The notes beneath the pieces were generated by a model that searched no databases, was not told the origin of the DNA, and worked only from the letters and a program-made list of their open reading frames with translations. The position numbers and the translations under genes are program-made. This document shows, one piece after another, positions 1 through 5,664 of a stretch of 7,635 nucleotides of DNA (position 1 is the stretch's first letter; each line of letters opens with the position of its first letter). The stretch is from Fidelibacterota bacterium (GTDB taxonomy: Bacteria > Fidelibacterota > UBA2242): NCBI GenBank assembly GCA_023229045.1, contig JALOAB010000107.1, forward strand, positions 1-7,635. The letters run 5' to 3'.

Positions 1-51
1 AGTAAGAGTCAGTACTATTATAGAAATAACAAACGTTTTAAAATATTTCAA
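1..51 (-). CDS. Start of a secreted or membrane protein gene, cut by the left edge
   Basis: Only the first 17 codons are in the window. A TTG codon at 51-49 follows a GAGAGG ribosome site (58-63) at a spacing of 6 nt. It opens a frame reading MKYFKTFVISIIVLTLT, which is a basic start followed by a hydrophobic run, as in a signal peptide or membrane anchor. The frame is open to the edge. The gene begins about 70 bp after attC A, so it is the first gene of the next cassette to the left. An ATG at 65-63 opens a five-codon frame (MRGRY) whose TGA overlaps the TTG, so it is not the start of this protein. Function cannot be told from this fragment. Confidence 0.5.
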   Translation of the reverse strand, partial: MKYFKTFVISIIVLTLT

Positions 52-117
52 TATCTGCCTCTCATATCTTTCTGTCGACAAATTAGTTAAAATAGTTCAT
101 TCGGAAGTATTTCTTAT

Positions 118-249
118 GGCTAACGGTCAAGGCTCACCTACGCCGGTTTGAACTCGTAATTCTTTAATATTTTCAAATAATCCTCGCAAACTCACAAAAT
201 CCCCAATCAAAAAACAGCCCAAGGCGTTAGGTGAAGCCAATGGTTATAT
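118..249 (-). repeat. attC site A
   Basis: On the minus strand the site opens with ATATAAC and closes with GTTAGCC, which fits the GTTRRRY core loosely (C at the sixth position). The inner arms are GGCTTCACCTAACGCC (221-236) and GGCGTAGGTGAGCC (130-143). They pair completely apart from two extra bases in the first arm, which match the extrahelical bases that set polarity in attC sites. The crossover is expected between 124 and 123. It belongs to the decayed cassette 124-674. Confidence 0.88.
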
Positions 250-254
250 CTTTT

Positions 255-665
255 TTCACTTTTCGTCAATTCTAAATCTTTCCCCGGAAATTCTCGCCCA
301 ATCTCCGAATATTAATCCTGACCTTTTCAATAACCTGTCTGTATTTTAAAATCTTCAACCAAGTCAATTATTAATCTGTCAGGTTATCTCGAATATCTTA
401 TCCATCTCGTTCTTAATACTAAACCGCAACTGAGCATATATCTCTAATCCAGCCGATAATAATCTCAACTTCTCGCAGTGCAAAAATATAAATCCCTTTG
501 TCCGGAGTGAAATCAATATGAATAATCCTCGTGAATATCGCTGATGTATGAATATTTCGCTCTTTATATAAAAACCCTGACATATCGAATACTTTTTATT
601 TTGGCGTCTTATATAATCGAACTACTTCTTCTCATGATACTTTTCGCAACACAAAAATATCTTTT
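255..665 (-). pseudogene. Decayed cassette gene, not identified
   Basis: This stretch fills the cassette between attC A and attC B and has no intact gene of convincing length. The longest ATG-started frame is 54 codons (583-419): it begins MSGFLYKERN and contains IHIDFTPDKGIYIF. Coding-like text extends beyond it in broken form. Upstream in the same frame are KDIFVLRKVS, a stop, EEVVRLYKTPK, another stop, and then the ATG. Downstream the reading moves to a second frame near 445-440 (IYAQLRFSIKNEMDKIFEIT, then a stop) and to a third near 380 (DRLIIDLVEDFKIQTGY, then stops). I read this as one protein of roughly 130 residues broken by at least two frameshifts and several stops. I do not recognise the family. 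The alternative is chance open text, with only the 54-codon frame real or nothing translated. The position distal to the inferred attI fits an old cassette. Confidence 0.45.
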
Positions 666-668
666 ACG

Positions 669-799
669 ATATAACGGTTATGCTTCACCTGCGGCGATTT
701 AAAAAGCGATGAAGATATGATGACAAATAACGCTGAAAAATGTCGAAAATCCGAAATCAGGCAACAGCTATAGCCGTCAGGTGCAAGCAATGGTTATAC
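669..799 (-). repeat. attC site B
   Basis: Read on the minus strand, the site starts GTATAAC (793-799) and ends GTTATAT (669-675). Its inner arms are GCTTGCACCTGACGGC and GCCGCAGGTGAAGC. They pair with two extra bases in the first arm. It is the recombination site of the toxin-antitoxin cassette, and the antitoxin stop codon lies 15 bp from it. The core is the weaker GTTATAT type, deviating from the usual GTTRRRY at the fifth base. Crossover expected between 675 and 674. Confidence 0.86.
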
Positions 800-814
800 A
801 CAAAATGTATTTTT

Positions 815-1051
815 TTACAGACGATCAAAAGCTTCAGACTCAGTATCAGGAATCTTTGAAAGTGCTTCACTATATTTCTTTTGATCGGCTCTACTTGCAC
901 GTAATTCTAAATAATCTTTAGTCGCAAATGCAGATATTTTTTCAGATAATGCACTTGCAATAAATTGATTAATTGATATTCCATCCTTTTGGGCAAATTC
1001 TTTAATTCTTTGATAGATGGATTCGGGTATCCGTAAACTTAAAGTACTCAT
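815..1051 (-). CDS. Ribbon-helix-helix antitoxin of a PIN-domain toxin-antitoxin pair
   Basis: This 78-residue protein is the likely antitoxin and repressor of the pair. Residues 3-43 form a ribbon-helix-helix DNA-binding domain: the strand STLSLRIPESIYQ is followed by helices around KEFAQKDGIS and INQFIASALSEKIS. This is typical of the HicB/Arc-like antitoxins linked to COG1569 PIN toxins. The tail LSKIPDTESEAFDRL is acidic and matches the toxin-binding tail expected in that family. The ATG lies 1 nt after the toxin stop and uses an AGGAG site (1061-1065) inside the end of the toxin gene, so the two are translationally coupled. The toxin-first order is the reverse of the commonest arrangement but is seen in several families. 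The palindrome at 1484-1503 is the likely operator. The stop is 15 bp before attC B. Confidence 0.88.
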   Translation of the reverse strand: MSTLSLRIPESIYQRIKEFAQKDGISINQFIASALSEKISAFATKDYLELRASRADQKKYSEALSKIPDTESEAFDRL

Positions 1052-1052
1052 C

Positions 1053-1481
1053 TTATATCTCTCCTATTAATTCTAGATATTCTTTGGGTGTCAATGCTTC
1101 AATTCCGAATTTGTCAATTCCTTTAAAATCTTTCTTGTTGTATGTAATGATATAATCACTTTGTGATTCAATCGCTAATTCTAATATATGATCATCTTTT
1201 GGATCTTTTAATTGTGGTCGCCATAGAAAAAATAGTTCACACTTCTTTGAAGTTTTACATATCATATCTAAAATCGCATTAATATTTTCTTCACCTATTT
1301 TAAGATTATTCAAATTTAGTTTTGCTATACTCTCATATTCAAATATTAAGGCTGGTGATATATTAGATTCATATTTATCTTTAGATGTTTCAAAAAGCAA
1401 TTTAAACGAAGCCCCTTTTCTTGATTTCAGGGCTGTGATAAATACGTTTGTGTCTATTACTACTTTGTATTTCTTTTTCAT
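1053..1481 (-). CDS. PIN-domain ribonuclease toxin, TIGR00305/COG1569-like
   Basis: At 142 residues this is full length for small PIN toxins, which cut RNA with a metal site held by acidic residues. VVIDTNVFITA gives the first Asp (D10) and N12. SPALIFEYE supplies the glutamate (E48 or E50). DPKDDHILELA gives D96/D97. DYIITYNKKDF is the last acidic stretch, where the usual TGD is TYN and D118 is the nearest Asp, so the fourth ligand may differ. The ending GIEALTPKEYLELI matches the family's common end. The ATG at 1481 has no ribosome site before it, but a promoter -10 box sits exactly 6 nt upstream, so the message probably starts at the A of ATG. The RHH antitoxin follows 1 nt after the stop. 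In cassette arrays such pairs are thought to stabilise the array against loss; they may also act against phage. Confidence 0.9.
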   Translation of the reverse strand: MKKKYKVVIDTNVFITALKSRKGASFKLLFETSKDKYESNISPALIFEYESIAKLNLNNLKIGEENINAILDMICKTSKKCELFFLWRPQLKDPKDDHILELAIESQSDYIITYNKKDFKGIDKFGIEALTPKEYLELIGEI

Positions 1482-1483
1482 GT

Positions 1484-1503
1484 TGGTAGTATATATAATA
1501 CCA
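1484..1503. promoter_or_regulatory. Palindromic operator of the toxin-antitoxin operon
   Basis: A 20-bp inverted repeat with TGGTA and TACCA ends and a TATATATA centre has only one mismatched base pair. It overlaps the promoter -10 box and ends 2 bp before the toxin start codon. A third TGGTA half-site is at 1544-1548. RHH antitoxins usually bind such palindromes to repress their own operon, so autoregulation is the likely role. This is inferred from position and symmetry. Confidence 0.6.
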
Positions 1504-1516
1504 CAATAAAAATCAA
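1488..1516 (-). promoter_or_regulatory. Promoter of the toxin-antitoxin cassette, probably leaderless
   Basis: On the minus strand TTGATT (1516-1511) and TATACT (1493-1488) are separated by exactly 17 nt, a good housekeeping-sigma match. Six nt (ACCAAC) separate the -10 box from the toxin ATG, so transcription should start at or next to the A of the start codon. This agrees with the absence of a Shine-Dalgarno sequence there. If the host uses the Bacteroidota-type -33/-7 consensus instead, the exact start may shift. It is the only clear internal promoter I see in the array. Confidence 0.6.
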
Positions 1517-1559
1517 GTTTTTTTATTTAACCAGAAAATATTTTGGTATTGCTTATAGT

Positions 1560-1693
1560 GTATAACGGTAAACGCTCAGCCACGCTGGGTGAAAAAGCGC
1601 TAATTCTTCATTTATTCTCAAATCTTTCAAAAACTCTCCAAATTCCACTTTCATCGAACAGCTCCCAGTGTTGGCTGAAGCGGATGGTTAGAT
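1560..1693 (-). repeat. attC site C
   Basis: The minus-strand start ATCTAAC fits RYYYAAC exactly, and the end is GTTATAC. The inner arms CGCTTCAGCCAACACTGGG and CCCAGCGTGGCTGAGCG pair with two extra bases in the first arm and one G-T pair. It belongs to the barrel-protein cassette 1566-2375. Crossover expected between 1566 and 1565. Its arm sequence differs from sites A, B, D and G, although the outer ends are the same. Confidence 0.86.
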
Positions 1694-1703
1694 AGTAATA
1701 TGT

Positions 1704-2351
1704 TTAAAATGCATAACCAACTTTTAATAGTTGAATTGTTACAAAGGCATTTTCGTCTCGCGAAAACATTGAATCTAAACTAATCTTATCAGAAATATCT
1801 CTACCTAGAAAATATCTACCAATAAAGATTCCAATTCCCCAGTATATCCTCTCATTTGAAAATATTCGATATCCAATTCCAAATCCTAATCCCAAACGGC
1901 TTACTATTTCTTTCTTGGCGAATTCATATTCTTCCTCATCTATCTCAGGCTCTAAATAGGCATAATTATATTTTAATCCAACACCATTATATATTCCGCC
2001 TAACTTACCTATCAGATAATATCTATAATGAAATTCAATATTTATTGATTTCCCAAAATAATTACCATTAAACCAATCATCATCTTTAGAATACTCATAG
2101 ATAATTGGTATAGTAAGTTCAGTTTTTCGATTTTTAGGAAATATAGATATACCTGTACTTATTACAGTTGCTTTCTGATCACTGGCATATAATATAAGTC
2201 CAGGATTTAGTTCAACGCCGAATTTATATTTAGAACCTAAATATGGTGAAAATTTAATTTGAAGTGTATCTACTTTTTCAGATGATAATGTTTTTATTGA
2301 TAGGATGAGTACAAGATATAATATAAACCTGTTCTTTTTCATATTCCTCAA
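1704..2351 (-). CDS. Outer-membrane beta-barrel-like protein with signal peptide
   Basis: A protein of 215 residues (212 from the ATG). The N-terminus MKKNRFILYLVLILSIKTLSS is a clear signal peptide, with cleavage likely near SS|EK. The rest alternates polar and hydrophobic or aromatic residues in strand-sized blocks, for example SPYLGSKYKFGVELNPGL, SINIEFHYRYYLIG and IYWGIGIFIGRYFLG. It ends in aromatic GYAF, as barrel proteins do for outer-membrane assembly. This resembles small DUF3575-type barrels, but the family is not certain and no substrate can be named. A TTG at 2351 has the ideal spacing (7 nt) from AGGAGG at 2359-2364. The ATG at 2342 has a weaker GAGG only 3 nt before it, so TTG is preferred. 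There is no promoter between attC D and the gene. The stop lies 10 bp before attC C. Confidence 0.8.
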   Translation of the reverse strand: MRNMKKNRFILYLVLILSIKTLSSEKVDTLQIKFSPYLGSKYKFGVELNPGLILYASDQKATVISTGISIFPKNRKTELTIPIIYEYSKDDDWFNGNYFGKSINIEFHYRYYLIGKLGGIYNGVGLKYNYAYLEPEIDEEEYEFAKKEIVSRLGLGFGIGYRIFSNERIYWGIGIFIGRYFLGRDISDKISLDSMFSRDENAFVTIQLLKVGYAF

Positions 2352-2358
2352 GATATAT

Positions 2359-2364
2359 CCTCCT
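2359..2364 (-). promoter_or_regulatory. Ribosome binding site favouring a TTG start
   Basis: AGGAGG lies 6 bp beyond the attC D core. It is 7 nt from TTG (2351) but 16 nt from the in-frame ATG (2342). The spacing decides for TTG as the start of the barrel-like protein. Confidence 0.6.
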
Positions 2365-2369
2365 ATACT

Positions 2370-2501
2370 ATCTAACGGTCAGGCGTCACCTACAGCCAGA
2401 AAAAACGGCACAATACAATTACATTTCAAAAACTTTTTAAAATGCCAAAATCTTAAATTCATCGAGCAGCTCTGGCTGTTAGGTGCACGCGATGGTTATG
2501 T
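2370..2501 (-). repeat. attC site D
   Basis: On the minus strand this site runs from ACATAAC (2495-2501) to GTTAGAT (2370-2376), a perfect GTTRRRY core. The inner arms GCGTGCACCTAACAGCCAGA and TCTGGCTGTAGGTGACGC pair with two extra bases in the first arm. It closes the cassette 2376-4103. The stop codon of the small membrane protein lies inside its first core. Crossover expected between 2376 and 2375. Confidence 0.9.
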
Positions 2502-3014
2502 GCATTTTTGTTTATTTATAATTTCTGTATATTTATGAAATTCTTCGAATTTATATTCTTTATCTTTTTGTAGAGAACATGATAAAAATTTTACACAACG
2601 AAAATACTGATTTTTAATATCTTCGTATTGAATAATATCTGATAATTCATCCTCTTTGAAAATTTCTTTCTTAAGAAAAACTCTAATTGTAGTATGAAGT
2701 TGTAAATAGAAATGGTCTATTAAAGATTGTATATCAGATACCCTAATAAATACATTCTTTTTATGAAATTTTTGATAAAAAATAATTTCTTCAGCTGTTA
2801 TTATTGAAGATACTATCCAAGATACTTTATCATTTTTAATTGGCATTTTACTCAAATCATTTGAGTCTAAATTACTGTTACAATCTCTAGCTTTGTAAGC
2901 CAATTGGGAATTTAATAAAGATATTATCTGAAATCTTATTGCCCTAAAACTAAAGATAAGAGCAATTAGTGCAATTATAATTGCAACAAATGAAGTTATT
3001 AAAATAGAATCCAT
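2496..3014 (-). CDS. Small membrane-anchored protein of unknown function
   Basis: I do not recognise this 172-residue protein. Residues 5-25 (ILITSFVAIIIALIALIFSF) form one strong membrane helix right at the start, followed by RAIRFQ. The positive residues suggest a cytoplasmic C-terminal part. That part is polar and probably helical, with KARDCNSNLDS, WIVSSIITAEEIIFYQ and LIDHFYLQLHTTIRVFLKK, and ends in a charged Lys/Glu stretch. No catalytic motif is evident. The ATG has AGGAG (3021-3025) at 6 nt spacing. The gene shares a cassette with the lipoprotein gene upstream, separated by 85 nt. That gap holds a TATAAT-like box without a good -35 partner, so separate expression is possible but unproven. 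The TAA stop overlaps the TAAC of attC D, an economical end typical of cassettes. Confidence 0.72.
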   Translation of the reverse strand: MDSILITSFVAIIIALIALIFSFRAIRFQIISLLNSQLAYKARDCNSNLDSNDLSKMPIKNDKVSWIVSSIITAEEIIFYQKFHKKNVFIRVSDIQSLIDHFYLQLHTTIRVFLKKEIFKEDELSDIIQYEDIKNQYFRCVKFLSCSLQKDKEYKFEEFHKYTEIINKQKCT

Positions 3015-3099
3015 TTTCTACTCCTATTAATTATAATATACTCACAATTAAATACATAAATTTCTACATAACAATATTTAAACGCAGTAATCAACTATA

Positions 3100-4074
3100 C
3101 TATTGTAATTTTAATTCAATACGTTCATCATCCATAAGAATTACAGATGCATCCAGAACCTGTTGACCAGATATGTCCTTATTTTTATACTGCATTACAA
3201 TACTTTCTGGAATCATAAACCTATATTCAATTGATTCAGAGGCTGCGTACTTTTCGGAAAAACTTTTTGTATGGCCAACTACTATGAGGTCGTAACCATA
3301 AAACAGGTTAGAGTTACCAATATAATCATTAAGTGGGGTAAGTACTTTTCTAATTACATCGTCAAAAAGTATCTTACCAATATCATATTTATTGAGTTTA
3401 AGAGAATTATATACATTTGTGTTTGTAAACTTGAATTGCAGAAAACTATTGTCTTTGAATGAAACTAAGTTTATAGATCGCGTCTCCAATACCGATTCAG
3501 TAACAAGGACTCGTAAAACTATCAAATCAATGAAACTCAGAACTTTTTCTTTTAGGTTTATATCTGAGACAAATTCTTCACTTAAATAATCAATAGGACG
3601 TAAAAGAACAATTCTATTTGACCCTACAAGTACGGGTTTGCGAAGATTTGAACGTTGTTCTCTACTTCCTACTTGTGAATAATATCCTTCTTTTGAAGCT
3701 TTATAATCAAGTTCTGAATTAGCTATACTAATAGAAGAGTACTTAGGATTTGGTAAGATTTCAATATTTACTTTAAATAATCCGTTATTTGATGTAATGA
3801 AAGAATTAGTTTCTAATATATGTCTGTCTCCTTCTATGATATTCCCGGAAATATAGGCAATCGAGTATTCTTTCTTGGTATAATCTACCTTTACACCTTC
3901 TATAGGATTTCCATTTACATCAACAAATAATAATTCGTATTCATGACGAATTACTTGTTGAGAATTGTTTGTAATATCTACTTGTTGAAAATTGTTTGTA
4001 GTATCATATTGTATAGGAGTACACCCAAATAGGAAAATCACAAATATTAACGATTTAAAAACAATATTTCTCAT
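3100..4074 (-). CDS. Lipoprotein of unknown function
   Basis: A 324-residue protein beginning MRNIVFKSLIFVIFLFGC, a lipoprotein signal with the lipobox LFGC and the lipidated Cys at residue 18. After a short Asn/Gln-rich linker, LLFVDVNGNPIEGVKVDY looks like the first strands of a carboxypeptidase-regulatory or Ig-like domain, as found in many surface proteins. The remainder is mixed strand and helix without a motif I can name. It includes KVLSFIDLIVLRVLVTESV and ends with DASVILMDDERIELKLQ. The start at 4074 has GGAGG (4081-4085) at 6 nt. The frame stays open to an ATG at 4101 lying inside the attC E core, but that start has no ribosome site and would spoil the signal peptide. It is the first gene of cassette 2376-4103, about 30 bp after attC E, with no room for its own promoter. 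Export is clear, the role is not. Confidence 0.78.
   Translation of the reverse strand: MRNIVFKSLIFVIFLFGCTPIQYDTTNNFQQVDITNNSQQVIRHEYELLFVDVNGNPIEGVKVDYTKKEYSIAYISGNIIEGDRHILETNSFITSNNGLFKVNIEILPNPKYSSISIANSELDYKASKEGYYSQVGSREQRSNLRKPVLVGSNRIVLLRPIDYLSEEFVSDINLKEKVLSFIDLIVLRVLVTESVLETRSINLVSFKDNSFLQFKFTNTNVYNSLKLNKYDIGKILFDDVIRKVLTPLNDYIGNSNLFYGYDLIVVGHTKSFSEKYAASESIEYRFMIPESIVMQYKNKDISGQQVLDASVILMDDERIELKLQ
3952..4005. repeat. 27-bp tandem duplication in the lipoprotein gene
   Basis: Two adjacent 27-bp units (3952-3978 and 3979-4005) differ at two positions. They encode DITNNSQQV and DTTNNFQQV in the linker just after the lipidated Cys. Both differences change an amino acid. The unit is a multiple of three, so copy-number change would alter linker length without breaking the frame. 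Confidence 0.85.
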
Positions 4075-4097
4075 TTTAATCCTCCAATATTTTATAC

Positions 4098-4229
4098 ACA
4101 TAACGGTCAGGGCTGAGGCACGCGATGAATCGAAGCGATAAACACTTGAGAATCAAAAATCTTTTTAAGAGTAGAAAATCTCGAATTCATGCAACAGCCC
4201 ATCGCGTTGTCTCAAGCCAATGGTTAGAC
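4098..4229 (-). repeat. attC site E
   Basis: Minus-strand ends are GTCTAAC, a full RYYYAAC match, and GTTATGT. The inner arms GGCTTGAGACAACGCGATG and CATCGCGTGCCTCAGCC pair with two extra bases in the first arm. The site is almost the same as attC F (about a dozen differences), including 40 identical bases at its right end. It closes the cassette 4104-6332. The core supplies an in-frame but unlikely ATG for the lipoprotein gene. Crossover expected between 4104 and 4103. Confidence 0.9.
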
Positions 4230-4254
4230 CGTTTCCATCAAAAAATCTCTCATA

Positions 4255-5649
4255 TTATTTAATCAATAAACATTTCTTCACACTTTTAAATTCACCAGCA
4301 TCAATTTTGTAGAAATATACTCCTGAACTTAAATTATTTGAATTCCAGTTAATTGAATAATTTCCGGCATCTTGTCGTTCGCTAACTAAAGTTTTAATTA
4401 ATCTTCCATTAATATCAATGATAGATAGTATTACAAATGATGTTTTAGGTAATTGATACGATATTCTTGTATTTGAATTGAATGGATTGGGATAATTTTT
4501 TAAGAGTCTATATTTACTAAATATATTATTGCTACTACAATTAATAGTTTTGACATATTGCTCTGTTAAAAATGGAATAAATAATATTTGACTTAAGGTT
4601 ATATCATCATAATAATCATATATATGATTTGATATAGAATCAGCATTTATGTAACCCCAATAATTATTTAATGCGTTAATATTTTCATTACCCCTGTATA
4701 CTTCAATAAAATACTTATCAGCAATTTCAATATTATTGTAAATAATTACTGGAGAACCAGATACTATTTCTACACTACTACCATATGAAGAATGGTTATT
4801 TTTTATAATATTATTTTCTATTAATGGCGTACTGCCATATTCTATAAAAGTGAAAGACCCTGCGCCAGACAAATTCTCCTCAATATTGTTATTTCTAATA
4901 ATAGGAGATCCGGAATTTATAAAAAAGCCTCCTCCAATAGAGGATTGGTTATTGTAAATATTATTGTTATTTATTATTGGAGAACTTTGTTCAAGATAAA
5001 ATGCTCCCCCTGAACCTTGTGCATAGTTATATTTTATTGAGTTGTTTTCTATTCTAGGATCACTATTTAATAAATAAAAACCGGTGCCGTTTCCAGTATG
5101 AGTATTATTTTTAATAGTATTAAAAGTGATTACCGAATTATTATAAACAAGAATTAACGATCGAGAATTATTCTGTAATGTACTATTACAAATAAATGGT
5201 GAAGAATACACACAGTTAATACTATTAGAACCATATTCAATAACGCAATATTTAAGTATACTACCACTGACATAAGCGCCATTTTTATCGAAAATTGCGT
5301 CTCTACTTGAATCGATGAACTGAATACCTCCCCAATAACCTGGATAAGGTGATGAACAATTTGCCGTAAAAATAATACTGTCATCTACTGTACCCGAACA
5401 AACAAGTTCTCCGCCAATAACAATAGATTGTCCTTCATTAAATTTGACAATAACACCTGGATCAATCGTTAATTTGGCACCTGGAAATAATTGAACCTTA
5501 CCTACTACAAGATAAGGACTATTAATAACTGTCCAATTTGTATTTTCGGTTATATTACCACTCACCTCGGTCTGTGATGTACAAATTCTAATTATGATAG
5601 TGGAAATAAACAACACCCTAAATATAGTCGTATTTTTTGCTATTTTCAT
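4255..5649 (-). CDS. Secreted right-handed beta-helix protein with a type IX sorting tail
   Basis: A 464-residue surface or secreted protein. Residues 1-25 are a signal peptide, ending near TSQ. LVVGKVQLFPGAKLTIDPGVIVKF and the following stretch form the cap of a right-handed parallel beta-helix. From about 130 to 330 come short coils rich in Asn and Gly, such as SPIINNNNIYNNQSSIGGGFF and SPIIRNNNIEENLSG, as in NosD/Beta_helix proteins that bind or cleave polysaccharide. No catalytic residues can be picked out. Residues 385-464 (NYPNPFN, YQLPKT, DINGRLIKTLV, SSGVYFYK, KKCLLIK) are a Por/type IX C-terminal sorting domain, which directs export across the outer membrane and attachment to the surface. 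The ATG has GAGG at 7 nt. It lies 15 bp after the HEPN-like gene in the same cassette, so the two form an operon. The stop is about 25 bp before attC E. A carbohydrate-binding or adhesin role is only a guess. Confidence 0.87.
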   Translation of the reverse strand: MKIAKNTTIFRVLFISTIIIRICTSQTEVSGNITENTNWTVINSPYLVVGKVQLFPGAKLTIDPGVIVKFNEGQSIVIGGELVCSGTVDDSIIFTANCSSPYPGYWGGIQFIDSSRDAIFDKNGAYVSGSILKYCVIEYGSNSINCVYSSPFICNSTLQNNSRSLILVYNNSVITFNTIKNNTHTGNGTGFYLLNSDPRIENNSIKYNYAQGSGGAFYLEQSSPIINNNNIYNNQSSIGGGFFINSGSPIIRNNNIEENLSGAGSFTFIEYGSTPLIENNIIKNNHSSYGSSVEIVSGSPVIIYNNIEIADKYFIEVYRGNENINALNNYWGYINADSISNHIYDYYDDITLSQILFIPFLTEQYVKTINCSSNNIFSKYRLLKNYPNPFNSNTRISYQLPKTSFVILSIIDINGRLIKTLVSERQDAGNYSINWNSNNLSSGVYFYKIDAGEFKSVKKCLLIK

Positions 5650-5664
5650 TTCTGTACCTCTATA

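Noticed and set aside
118..249. attC hairpins as intrinsic terminators
   Set aside because: The stems are interrupted and long-looped, and no T-run follows them on the minus strand. I could not support any terminator in the window.
419..583. 54-residue protein as an intact gene
   Set aside because: No ribosome site precedes its ATG, and coding-like text continues upstream past stops and downstream in other frames, so it is treated as part of a decayed gene.
1531..1548. Second operator for the toxin-antitoxin operon around AAAATATTTT
   Set aside because: The palindromic core is only A/T and its flanks are asymmetric. Only one TGGTA half-site is present, so it is too weak to list as a site.
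1856..2538. Plus-strand open frames at 1856-2071 and 2305-2538
   Set aside because: They lie opposite the barrel-like gene or run through attC D, and their translations have no domain character. They are shadows in AT-rich DNA.
3015..3099. Promoter between the lipoprotein and the small membrane protein gene
   Set aside because: A TATAAT-like box is present near the ribosome site, but no acceptable -35 lies at 16-18 nt, and such boxes are common by chance in AT-rich DNA.
3271..3589. Plus-strand open frames at 3271-3462 and 3392-3589
   Set aside because: Both lie wholly opposite the lipoprotein gene, which has a lipobox and a good ribosome site.
4075..4101. Nine-residue N-terminal extension (MCIKYWRIK) of the lipoprotein gene
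   Set aside because: Its ATG is within the attC E core, has no ribosome site and would displace the signal peptide, whereas the ATG at 4074 has GGAGG at 6 nt.
5154..5384. Minus-strand 76-codon frame inside the beta-helix gene
   Set aside because: It overlaps clear beta-helix coding sequence in another frame and has no ribosome site.
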